Of a DNA stretch of 64,000 nucleotides, positions 1-11,560 are shown piece after piece; positions within the stretch are counted from its first letter, which is position 1; each line of letters begins with the position of its first letter. This DNA is from Ophthalmolycus amberensis (taxonomy: Eukaryota; Chordata; Actinopteri; Perciformes; Zoarcidae): NCBI GenBank assembly GCA_024529925.1, contig JAFEUB010001797.1, positions 1,844,501 to 1,908,500 of the forward strand, read 5' to 3'. A program made the position numbers and the translations under genes. A model generated the notes under the pieces. That model ran no database searches. It saw only the letters and a program-made list of their open reading frames with translations, and was not told where the DNA came from.

Positions 1-2924
1 GATTGCGGCCTGCAGAGAAACGGTCGGTTTTCAGTTTTAAAGTCGTTCTCGTGAAAGTGACCAATCGTTTGTTCGGAATGAAAAGCCATTTCACCAACCC
101 GTTGCATGCTAGCAGTAATACAGCGGAGAGACTGCTCTTTGAACTGTCACTTCTGTGCACGGCGTACAGCAGACAACGTAGAGAATTTGCAATTAAGATT
201 GTCTGGGAGCGGGGACTCTTTTCCAGACATGTGTGTTTTGACTTGGAGGTTTTCACGCATCCGTCCTGAAGAGAACCTTCTTCAAAAGAGCTGGCTGCTT
301 TTCAAAAGGGCGATAATTGATCCTGACACATGACTAAATATGTGTTCATGTTAAGCTCAAATTTTCCTTCTCCTGGATGGAAAGCAGGGTGACAGAACTC
401 TAAACAAGACGGCCAGATCGTCTGAGGGGGCAGAGCCCCGAACGTCCTCGGGGGAGGAGACGTTTGGCCTGTTAGTGGAGGGCTGTCAGCCCCGCGACTC
501 AGCGCTGGAACCTTTTAGGCAAACAATCACGCATGGATGCTAGTATCTCGGTTATATCGGGTCTAGGAGAGTCGTCTTGATGTGTTTGTGCATGCACGCA
601 GTCCTCATTCTGGTTTTCAGAAACCCAAATATATCATGGGGTCCATCTAAATAAACTAGAACACTGTGGTCGAGTTAGCTGATGTGTTGACTGAACACTA
701 AAGTTATTACAAGGAACTTTTAACAGGTTATGAAACGGCCTTAATACTGATGCTACATTAGCATTACAATACAAAGGAGGGGCATAACCCGCAGACATCA
801 AGGGACAGAGTTGGGTAAAGAGTTCTGCTTGTTTTAGGGGGAAATTAGCCTGTGTGGCCTGAAACAAACAGCTTTAAATAAATCATCACACACTTATTCC
901 CATTCACTGCACACAGTCTCTGTTTGCCTAATGAACAAATGAGAACTCACCCCTGTTTACCTCCCACTCATTACAGACATTTGCCCATGATGCTCAGAGG
1001 TCCTCACACACACACACAGGCTGCATTATTGCTGAAAAACTCAGCAACCTCTTTACACTTTGGCTCACTTTAAGCACCTTCCCTCTCCTTCAGAAACACC
1101 GGCTGACACTCGGACTCAAAGATATAAACACATACACAAACACAAGTGATTTGAGTTGAATCATCTGTCAACCAACATTCATGTGTTTTTTTCTCCTGTG
1201 GTACTATTCGCACAGAAACAACACACGAATCCAAACACACACACAGAGAGAGAGAACACTGAGGCAGAAAAGCAGCTTGTTAATAATGGACGCTGTCAGA
1301 GTGCCACAGCGCTGAGCGAGGGGACAGCATGCAAACACCACAGAAGAAAAAGTCAAGACTCCGACGAGTAATTATTTATCACCCAAGGCTGTGGATGCAA
1401 AGTGTGACTGGAGGGAGCCAGCGTGATGAAGTCGCCTCGAGGAGTGCATTCATGAGGTGCTACAGACAGATTCAATATTACCTCTCAGAATGTGTATTTT
1501 GGGTGGAGAAGACGTTGGGAAATCTCAGCTGGTTGGTCTTCACTGAAGAGAATTTAGGCGAATTTCTCCCGTTTGGTCGACTGCATTTGATTTAGTCTGT
1601 TGCTTTTCAACCTGCTTTGGGAGTGTGGTTGTTAATACTAAGCACCCTGTGACATGTAACACTGTGTGTGTTTACCCGCCGTCACTCCCCATTCTGTCAC
1701 TCCACCCAACTTGGGGGGTTTCTCCACTCCCACGCTTTGGTTAATGTTTGTCTCGCTCTGACAAACGAGGCCGCCGTAGGGGTCATTGTGTGAAGTATGC
1801 GCTAGCTCCGGCTGCTACAAACAGAGGCCCTTGCACTCTTGAATATGACAGGTATGGCAGTTTGTTTCTTCTTTTTTTTCCAAAGGAGTGTGTTTCCACA
1901 GAGTCTTGAGTGTAATCAGGTGATGGATTTGTTCCTGGGGATGCCACAGTAATCAGCGAGGGTGTCTGGAGGATCATTTACACGTGCTGTCAAGTGTTTC
2001 GCCACACACCGACTGCTGCAAGGTATGTTTGAGTGTGATGTATTGCTGCGCACAATGCTGCCTGGCCTTTAAAAAACAGTCGTAAACTTTGTGGACATTT
2101 GTTAAAGTAGGCGCTCTTTTCTCAGCGTGCTTCGTGGTCATGCTGGTACAGGTATTTAACCTTTATTTAACAAAGGAAACCTCAGTGAGATTAAAAATGT
2201 TTTGTTTTTTTCAAAGGGTATCTGGGCTGCACAACAACACCGAGAAAACAGTGACACAAAATATATACCACAAGTGCAACTAACTTCAAATCAGAGAGAA
2301 CCAGGACATTCTGGTGTAGCATTTCAAAATTAAAGCCCTTTAAAATCTCATTCATGAGAAAATTTGTCTAATTTCAGATTAGAGTTTAGAGGAAATGGTG
2401 CTTAGTTACAAAATCATTTCACTTCAGGTTAATAGCAGACCACCTGAAGGTTGCTGTATTAATCGTGTCATGTTGCGAAGCATTTTAAGTTGCCACCTGC
2501 GCTAGCTTGGCTACATGATGATATCAGTGAAGGTACTGCCCATTAAAAATACAGAACAACATGCATGAACCTCCATATCTCATGATATCCTGGTGAAGCT
2601 CATCATGGCGGCTCAAAAGAAGAGGCTGCCAACACCTTGTGTCATGGATCACATGGCACATAGCCGTCCTCGGGTCACCAGTAGAGTTAGCTGAGAGAAG
2701 AGAAACAAATGGACTTTCCAAAGTGGGAGAAAATACAGTCAAAGAAGGTGAGACATGAAATGAAAGGACAGCCTAAGCCCACTCGTCTAAAGCTCCATAA
2801 CATTGCCCCCAGACTAAACTGAGTTTCCACATCAATTTATATTCCCTGACAGAGAGCAATGCTTGCATGACTATACTGTACAGTAAGAGTAAGAAAGGGA
2901 CACTGTTGGCATCTGCATCTGTGT
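1..2924. other. no gene recognised
   Basis: Mixed-composition sequence with short scattered ORFs only. Small CA runs near 1,005 and 1,230. I see no splice-bounded exon or recognised repeat. Confidence 0.5.
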
Positions 2925-3039
2925 GTGAATGCAGCCCGGTCTACTGTACATGCGTGTCAGGTAAGTGATCCAGGTGGATGGCAGCAGAGGGGCTCTGGTG
3001 TCCCGTTTCAGACAGCAGCTGGTGAGCGAAGGCCTGGCC

Positions 3040-3300
3040 CGAGGTCACCCTGCCCCCCTCGTCACCTACCGGCCGGCCTCCGCTCCACGCTCGGCCCGCC
3101 ATCGTCATTTGATCCCAGCTCCGGCGCGCATCGGGAACGGCAGCTCTGCCTGCATGACAATGGAGCTCTTTTAATTATCGGGGACAGTGTGCTCGCTCAA
3201 GTGATGACGGCTAAAATGTACTCGCTCCCAGTCATGGGACGAGCAGTCCAGGCGCTCAGGCATGTCGCCTCAGAGGCACGGCGATAATTGATCACATTGT
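3040..3300. other. possible conserved non-coding element, GC-rich then homeobox-like
   Basis: A CpG-rich block (CCGGCCGGCC words, 3,050-3,140) passes into TTTTAATTATCGGGG and later GATAATTGATCACA. Both strands carry short ORFs but no splice-bounded exon is apparent. It stands out from the AT-rich flanks. Confidence 0.25.
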
Positions 3301-5564
3301 AGAGGCGTGTACGCGACACAAAGGCCACGGTGAGTCGTGTTACTTTTAGCCCACATTACCACAGTGTCAAATGTAGTGGGCATATTTAGAATAACAACGG
3401 ATGAAATACATCCTCAGATGTGAACAGAGACCTTGGAAAAAAATCCAACCTTTCAATGTAAACAAAAGCAAAAAAGTGTGGCACCAAGAATCACTCAGCA
3501 TGTGGTGCTACATTCAAGTAATACACCACTTTAGCTAAGAAATGCAATCAATTGTAGTGCGAGTCAGCTGTTGGACTGCAACATTTGACAGTTTCTGAAT
3601 GGCTTGTGTTTTTGTTCTTTTTTTGGTTCCCTCTCAACCTTGTATTGCAGATCAGGGCAAGTACCATAAAACACTGCATGTATGGGAACTGGTGCCTTCA
3701 TGTAAAATAACATATCCTGCTCGCTAATAATGAGAAACGGGGTTCATTTGTTTGGCCTCATTTCCTTAGCTGACAAATTTTCCACATTATGATAACAACA
3801 TAAAATAACAAACATTATGATGAAAACATAAACATAAATAACAACAGAGGGCTGATAGAATACAGAGGCTGTTATTATTATAGTTACAAAGGGTCGGGCA
3901 TTCTTCTGCTGCCGGCTCCTCGGCTCACGCAGTCAGGACTGTTGTCTGTCTGCAGCAGAGTGAGAGGTTGAGGAGGATACTGTATGTGGGACAAATTAAA
4001 CAGGCTTTATGCTCTGGGTTTTAAAGCATGGCCTCTTCAGCTCACCAAGGAAATTGAGTTTGTGACCGAAAAAATGCACTTTCCTCTTAACCCCCTGACC
4101 AGCCGTCACAGACACACAAACTTTCCCTTTGAAGGCTAAACGGGCAGAAACGAGGGAGGATCGGCTGTTCTGGGGAGTTATGGAAGCCCTGATCCTATTA
4201 CCCGCCCCCCTGAAAAATGTGTCTGCAGGCCCCAGGAGCTTTTAACCTTTCGCTGCTCTGCGCTTTGATTCATGGGAGCGCCGGTTGCTCTGTGATTGTT
4301 GCTTTTTTTTTTTTGTCGATACTGAGCCGGCCAACGGAAAACGTTGAACCGGTGCATTTTGGTCAAGAGGTTACACTGTCTTCCTTCTATCTGGAAAAAA
4401 AAGGAAGGAGCAATGAATCAGGGAGTTAAGTGAATGAAAAAACAAAGCCTGCAAATGTCAACAACAGGAATAGGAAGCGAAGTCCTACTGTGGTTTGAAA
4501 AAGAAGTGTTCAACTCAACAAAAGAGACGGAAATCTCAGAAGGAATTAATAAATCAACGTTTCAGGCAACTTTGCTGGACAATGTGTACACTGAAAATTG
4601 CATTTGTTTTGATTACAGTAAACTACGACACATTATAGAGAAACATATTCGTGAACCTGCATGTAAATGACAAAGAGTGTCTGACAGAAACAACAAGAGG
4701 TCTCAATTGAGGCTTTCGGAGAGGGATTCTGTAATGTCTCACATGTACGAGACAAAGAGACGAACACACGGTACACGAAGACAAACTCACACACATGTTT
4801 ATTTGATAAGATTTCCAAACGGTTCATTTCACTCACGGCGTCTCAGGACTTGGGAGAGTAGCGGAGTGTTTCCAAACAAAGACGGCACAGAATTTGGACA
4901 CATTACTGGAAAACAAGCGTATTTTTAGAATGTGTCTGTATGTAATTCATCAAATGTGTAAAATTCTCAAGAAAAGGCAGATAAAATGTATTTCTAAATA
5001 AAACTATTTTACTGATTTTTCCCCCTTTTTTTCGGCATGTGAATGCAGGATCACTAAAATGTGTGATAGCTGCAAGCTGCTCAGATTCCGATATTATTCT
5101 AACATTTAGGAAATCGAGTGTCAGGTGCTTGGCTATAACACTCACCTCTCCTCATGATTTAATTCAAAGAGCCACGACATCAAGAAGAGCTGACAAAAGG
5201 CACTTGAAGGCACACTGCTTTGTTGTCGAGCAACAAAGGAGAGCCCTTCGGGGTTTTGCCGATGTTTCATGACAATCATGCATTCGTCGGGCCTCTGCGA
5301 TATATCTACTTGTGTGGCAGTTCGTAACTCGCCGTGCACCTCAGCTAACGTGTTGGCTCAAATACCACAGAGGAGCTCTGAAAACAGGCATTAAAGTAGG
5401 CTAAATCCCCCGAGTAGCTGTGTGCTTAGCATGGTCTCTGAAAGGTATCCAACCGTTTATGTGAAACCTAAGCACTTCTTGATCAAAGGCTTTCAGAAGA
5501 CTGCGAGGTGAATGAGGAGCCTCGTAGAATTCTCAGTTGATTACTTTTTTTCAGTCGGAGCATG

Positions 5565-5595
<31 letters not shown>

Positions 5596-6716
5596 TTAGT
5601 GTCTCCATAGACAGGAATCTTTCACCAGGGAGAGCGGATTACCACATCAAATCCAGCCCTTCAATCAATAGGGAGGTAATGGAGCGATAGGAAATATCTG
5701 GACACCGCCTGCCCACACGATAGATTTAAGCAGCTTTCTCTTTTGCACAACCCAATTTACACACTGTACGACAATCTCACAAAATAAGACAAGCAAAGAC
5801 TTACAACACTTTTTATTCTGGAGAGTGAAGCTGGAAGATGTTGTTCATTCCTGAAGGGGAAAAGGAATTGGATACGGATATGATGATGGAATAAGAATAA
5901 AAAAGCAGGTGTAAATAGGCTGAATAATTGTTTTCAATTTTTTTCTACCCAATTTGCACCAACTTCAACCCTGCACATCTGGACATACACGGCTCATACG
6001 TACGTTCATACAGACAGACATTCTTTGCTTCATAGTTGGATACTGTTAACCATGTTATGTTAACTAAGATTAGCGTGTGAGAATGCTAACGTTTGCTCAT
6101 TACAAGTAACTCAAAGTACAGCTAAGGCTGATGGGAAAGTCCTCATTTAGTTTTAAGTCACACAAATTGAAATTCTGATGCTGGCATGGCTCAAAACAAG
6201 TATTAGCAAATGTTAATATCTGCTCTGTTGTTCATTCTAAAGCATGCAGTAAAGATGAATATGAGGCTGCCTCCTTATTCACTGCTATGTGAGACGACTG
6301 AAAGCAGCACCGCTCCTGACAGTAGCTGCAACAACACGGTGAGTTAATGTTTGTACAAACTTGACCCCTGACCTCTTCCTGCGGGCTCACGACCCCTCTC
6401 ACTGACCCGTCAACGGACTAATTTGTCAACAGTGACCTCTCAGGTCGGACCCGGTCGCTGTGACCCCTCTCCGCTCCGGCCCCTGCAGACAGCACTCTCC
6501 TCACAATCAATAACAGAACTCAGTAAAAACTTAGAGATAAAGAGCAGAGCCGTTCGTGCTGACTCATACATATTAATGCACACGACTGCTTCTGTTTTAT
6601 AGTAGATGTTTGCTCCCAAAAGCTAATGTGGTGTTTAACATAAAGTTTGTGCTACACTCAGCACTTTCAATAGCATACTTTCTTTTCGTTGCTACAATGG
6701 CCCTGAATTGTGCACT
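3301..6716. other. no gene recognised
   Basis: AT-rich with short chance ORFs. The part at 5,625-5,750, with ATCAAATCCAGC and CAATCAATAGGGAGG words, has the look of conserved non-coding sequence but nothing decisive. Confidence 0.45.
5568..5595 (+). repeat. (TG)n microsatellite
   Basis: A clean run of about 14 TG units. Confidence 0.95.
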
Positions 6717-6765
6717 TTCTTCTTCTTCTTCTTCTTCTTCTTCTTCTTCTTCTTCTTCTTCTTCT
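6717..6765 (+). repeat. (TTC)n trinucleotide repeat
   Basis: About sixteen uninterrupted TTC units (GAA on the other strand). The ORF reading poly-leucine here is a repeat artefact. GAA/TTC repeats can form triplex structures. Confidence 0.97.
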
Positions 6766-9700
6766 ATCTATCTGCAAGGAGGATAATGTGCGTGCTTCTG
6801 TGAGTGAGTGTGCGCCTCTGTGTCCGTCCACGGCTAATATCGCATTCTGCTGTGGAAAACTGCATATTATTTTGGGTGGCCAGTTATGGCTGCATGCTCA
6901 AGGACCTCCTGTGGTTGCAGGTAACTCACACCTTCTCAAAACACCTTTTACTGCCTGTTTAATACTGCCATTGACTGCCTGCTGACTCCTCACTCACTAC
7001 TCTTAACTGGGCCACGGACGGTAGGGGCCGCAAGTGATAACACAGCTGAGGCCATCGTCGACCCCCAGACGCTACTCTGCACCCAGAGACACAGTGGAGG
7101 GAAAACATGTTTGCTCACTTTTAGTGTTTTGGACGGCGTGGCTAACAGCTAACCGCTAACGGAGCTAACAGTACACACACACTGCTGCGTTCATCGCCGC
7201 CACTCGACCGCTACTATGCTGGCGGACAGCTTGGTGAGTTTGAATTTGTTTTTGGTGAGATTGTATTGAATTTGACTTTGAGCCCATTGCCTCCACACAT
7301 TGCTGATTGTTTTTGAAGTTTGAATGAAGTGAGTTTTACGACGTCTTGGTGTCTAGACAGGGGGTTTAGCCAATTGTGGGTTGTATTCATTTTAATCACA
7401 CAATACAGCAGTGGTCGTTGCAGACACACCTGGCGGAGATCTGCACACTACTGAGTGCACCTTTCTACTATTGTACATGATGTTGGTGGTATTTCCTCAT
7501 GAAACAAAGCGGATTAGAAAGACGATTATAAGCTACATACTGGTGAACATTTTGTGCCTATAGGGATTTTCATACATTAGGATGAATGTATATTGATGGA
7601 TAGGCAGTATTTACCGAGTTCCATATGAGACAGTCAGCACAGGTTGTCTCTGAATTTTAAATGAACATGAAGTATTTGTTTCTGCTATTACTTGTATTTA
7701 TTATATTTATATATCACATATTTCTCTATTCATAAATACTCTGTCTGTCTTCAGTCTCCCTGACAACTGATCAAACATCTGCTGATGAAGACGGCACCTT
7801 CAGGCTCCACACTTCTTCATACCTTTTGAGCACATTTTCAACCCGAGATCACAGTTTATATGCTTATGAATATGTGTATGTGTAATCAAAGTATTTCTTC
7901 ATATGAGTAAGTATTGCAGCTGTTATACAGTGGTACTCATTCATTAACTGTTTTTCTTCACAAGAGAAGTTTTAATTGTTGACAAATACATGAATAAACG
8001 CTTTTTTTCTTTATTTTTTATATCTTACAAATACATTACACAGTGTGTATTTAATGCTAAACAGGGGACGTTATAGTAAAGTGATAACATAAAACCCTTT
8101 AGATTTATCTTGCAAGCTGTTTCATTGGTTTTAAAGAGCTGTTCTAAAAAACAATCTTAACAAGTAGACATATGTGAGATATGGGCTGCGTGTAGCTGTA
8201 TGTTAAAAAGAGAGCGATACCGTATGAAGAGAGCAGGAGATCAGATCTGTGATCCACACGGAGGACAAAGCTAAGCGTATGAATGGCACGTGTAGTTAAT
8301 GGCTGACGGTGGATCCTGCGGTGGGGCCACGATCCACTTTCTGGAGCCCCAGCATGAGGCCAGCTGTGGAAACACTTTGCTCCGCAGCTTTTCCATGTCT
8401 CCTATCACATAACATATTAGCAGCACCCTCTTTGTGAATCCGCGTCATGCACGAAAGCAAGAAAAATAAATCGAAGAAGTCCCGTTAAGGTTGTGCGAGA
8501 AGACCGTCGGACGATTTAATGTTCCTGTTCCTCGCCCTCTCTCCATCATCTCCATTTCCGTACTCTTTCTCTCTTCCCAATATCCCACTTTCCTTCGCCG
8601 CCTTCCTCCCTCTAGTCCCTCGCTATCAGACACACCGCCAATAATATCAGATATTAATCTAGCTCCTCTCACTTTTCCTTAATCTCAACACCAGAGGAGC
8701 AAAGCTGGCATCAGTTCAGCAGTAGCTGGAAAGCTCAATGACAGGTCGAAAAGAGGAGATTACCTCCAACCAGCACCAGGGACGTGTGCGTCATTCGTGC
8801 TTAACTGAAGTGGTAGTTTAAGCTGACGACTTCCCACCTCTGATTTGATGAATTTTTTGGACATGATTCCACTGAGCTCTCATCAATAATACCCACATGT
8901 ATGCGCACACACACATGAACACAGCTACACGTTACTTTCAGTGCAGTGAGTTACTTGCGCGGTGCCCAGTGCCTCCTTGGCATGCGTCACAGCTTTCCTC
9001 ACAGCAGATGGAGAGCGCCTGCATTAACGCTGATGTGCACTGCGATTCTCTGAGGCCTCGTTCCTCTCGGTCTCTCTTTTCACGTAGTACAAAACAAAAG
9101 CAGCATTTCAAAATTGTCAAAGCTGCAGAGGGGGACTGTGTGGAAACGCGATAAGACGAAACGACTGCACTCAGCACCGGGGGCACATAGGAGATTCTGG
9201 AAGGTAGAAAGACAAACCTCCCTGGGTTTCACTCTTGACAGATTGGGTTTGTGAGGTGTGTCGGGGACTAGATTGGACAGAAATACAGCATGTTATTCAA
9301 TGTATTCCTTTAACAAATCCAAAGAGTTTTGAGACTGTGCAAAAGGGATTGGGGTGAGATGTTGTTGTTTTTCTAAAAGTAACTTTTCTCAAAACTGACA
9401 TATTGGTCCTAACAGAAAATAACCCCCTGCTTCAGAGACATGATTCTTGTGCTGGACCTTTATGATTCCCCGCCCCCACAAGGCATAGCATGTTTTTCCA
9501 CATAGCTATTTTGATGTATCTATTCAGTAAATCCTGCACAAAAACCTCCCAGATGAAATAATATATAAATCTGGAAAAATGAAAGATCCACCCTTGCTCT
9601 CCCAAAGCCTTCAGACCACCTGGCTGTTCTTGAGAGAACAGTCTCCCATAAAAGTTGTATTACTTTGTCAACCAAGTTTCCAACAGTATCCTTAAAAATG

Positions 9701-10270
9701 CATTTTAGTACCAAAAGTACCAGCTACCGGCCAAAGAGCTGCTACCCATCTCAGAAGTTGTCCAAGTGAACATATGGACGCGGAGGTTAAGTGGAGGGCA
9801 AGCAGAACATGAAGCGGCATTAAAAGGTGCAGGTTTTTAAAAAATGAAGCTGGATGGAGTCCGTCAGAGCAGGCTGAGAGGCAGGGCCCTGGCACCGGCG
9901 CACAATCCATTTGCTCATGGCACAGGTGTTAATGGTTGAGCAGCTCGGAGCCAAAGAACATAAGGGAGCGCTTTAATCAAAACTTGCATGCATTACCTCC
10001 GCAGATCCGGGCAAACGTTTGCAGACGGTGGGCAGAAGGGGAGCGAAAGTCTGTGGAGCGAGGGGACGACGGGGGTGTAACTCTAAAAAACAGCTCGGGT
10101 CCCTGTGAGTGGACCACATGTCGGGGGGGAAATGAGGAACGTGTGCAGTATCAGAATGGGGGCAGGCGATGGAGGTTTGAACACGGAGGTAGGATTAGGG
10201 CTGTCAATAGACCACAGTGTGGCTGATCCTGTCAGAGCTGTGCCGGAGGTTAAAGACCAGGAAATCAGTC
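6766..10270. other. no gene recognised
   Basis: It holds a cluster of GCTAAC/GCTAAC-like words at 7,141-7,170 and a pyrimidine-rich stretch at 8,520-8,640. The ORFs are short and lack splice signals. Confidence 0.45.
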
Positions 10271-10304
10271 TCACACACACACACACACACACACCCACAC
10301 ACAT
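10271..10304 (+). repeat. (CA)n microsatellite
   Basis: About 16 CA units with one CCC interruption near the right end. Confidence 0.95.
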
Positions 10305-10955
10305 GTTAATGCCGCGTGGGTGAGGCTCTTGCAGACCTTCCTCTGGAGGCTGATGAGGTGTCTTAGAGCTGATTAATGCCACACAGAACTTTGGAGGTCA
10401 TTTCCAGGACTTTAATTAGTCCGGGCACTAACTAAATCACACTTACACAATTGAGTTCTCAGTTGAGTATCTTCAATTAGGCTCAGCTGAGGGCCAGGAA
10501 ACCTGATTACTGTGTTTACTGGAGGAGCAGCCCCAAATGTAAAGGTCACGGGGAAACAACGGAATATCGGTTACCTACTGTCGATACAGGAGATTCAGAC
10601 AAAATGGAAAGTTATGAAGGCTCTTTACAGTAGTTGTGATAAGCGCAGAGGTTGTTTGGGAGACTCATGCAAAGGCCAAACACACCCAAATCAAATTAAC
10701 GAGCAAAATTCAAGTCATTTGACCAATGTGGAGAGGTTGATCCCATTACAACAATGGCCCTTTCCTCCCTTAAACCTACAGGAAGTGGCTTTTTATGGCC
10801 TCTAATTAATTGACCATCAAACCTGCCCACCAGCACATCTGTGACAAGTTAGATCTTATTTGCTGATTCATAGCTCGTCCTGTTTGCAGAGCGTGGTTCA
10901 AATAAACAGTGTTTTGTGTCTCCTTACAACACAGAGCAGAGGTGAGGGCTCTGTC

Positions 10956-10985
10956 GTGCCTGAGGCCTCTTGAGGCCTCAGGCAC
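10956..10985. repeat. perfect inverted repeat, 14-bp arms
   Basis: GTGCCTGAGGCCTC, a TT spacer, then GAGGCCTCAGGCAC. All 14 arm positions pair. This could form a hairpin or cruciform, or bind a dimeric protein. No ORF or poly-T run makes it a bacterial-type terminator. Confidence 0.9.
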
Positions 10986-11317
10986 ACAATGTCAAGTGGA
11001 GTTAAGTATTAGTTTTAAATGTTTTAATTTGTAGTGCTTGATGAACCCATAGAGAAGTAGAACCCACCTCTGCAGCTCCTCTCAGCTCAACAGGGGAAGA
11101 ATGTTGAAAATACACATTTAATGAATTGTAGGCAACCTTTGTTTGTATTTATAATAATACAAAACTCCAATTAAGGTACAAATTATATGAAATCAAAGAG
11201 TGTGGGTATCGTAATCAATAGGCATCACCAATCAAATAAGGGTATTTTTTTCCTACATATTGTGAATATGATTTGTTTTTGCGCTTACGTTTCCTCCAAT
11301 CAAAAGTCTGGGATGTC

Positions 11318-11560
11318 CGTGTGGGCGGGGCTAATAGTTGACAGGTGCGTGTGATCAAGTTTGGGTGAGGTCGCTGTTGCCAAAGTGCTTCAAGTAGTCG
11401 AAATATTCCGACTTTGAAAAATGGCAGCAACTACACTTTATAATCAACATGTCAATGCAAACGTGGCGAGACATTTTAAAGAAACCGCGGCTGGAGGTGG
11501 ACGAAGTGCAAGAAACAAGAGAAGATTTGCTGAACTATCTCCAAGCCACACCGCCTGCAG
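11318..11560 (+). other. GC-box region with small overlapping ORFs, possible 5' exon
   Basis: GTGGGCGGGGCTAA, a GC box, lies about 100 bp upstream of AAAATGGCAGCA (ATG at 11,421), a good initiation context. That frame runs 48 codons, starting MAATTLYNQHVNANVARHFK. A second frame from the ATG at 11,449 starts MSMQTWRDILKKPRLEVDEV and closes after 38 codons. I recognise neither and see no strong donor inside. It could be a 5' UTR with upstream ORFs, or chance. Confidence 0.2.

Noticed and set aside
6710..6985. ORF with a poly-leucine start resembling a signal peptide
   Set aside because: The leucines come from the TTC repeat; the rest has no domain.
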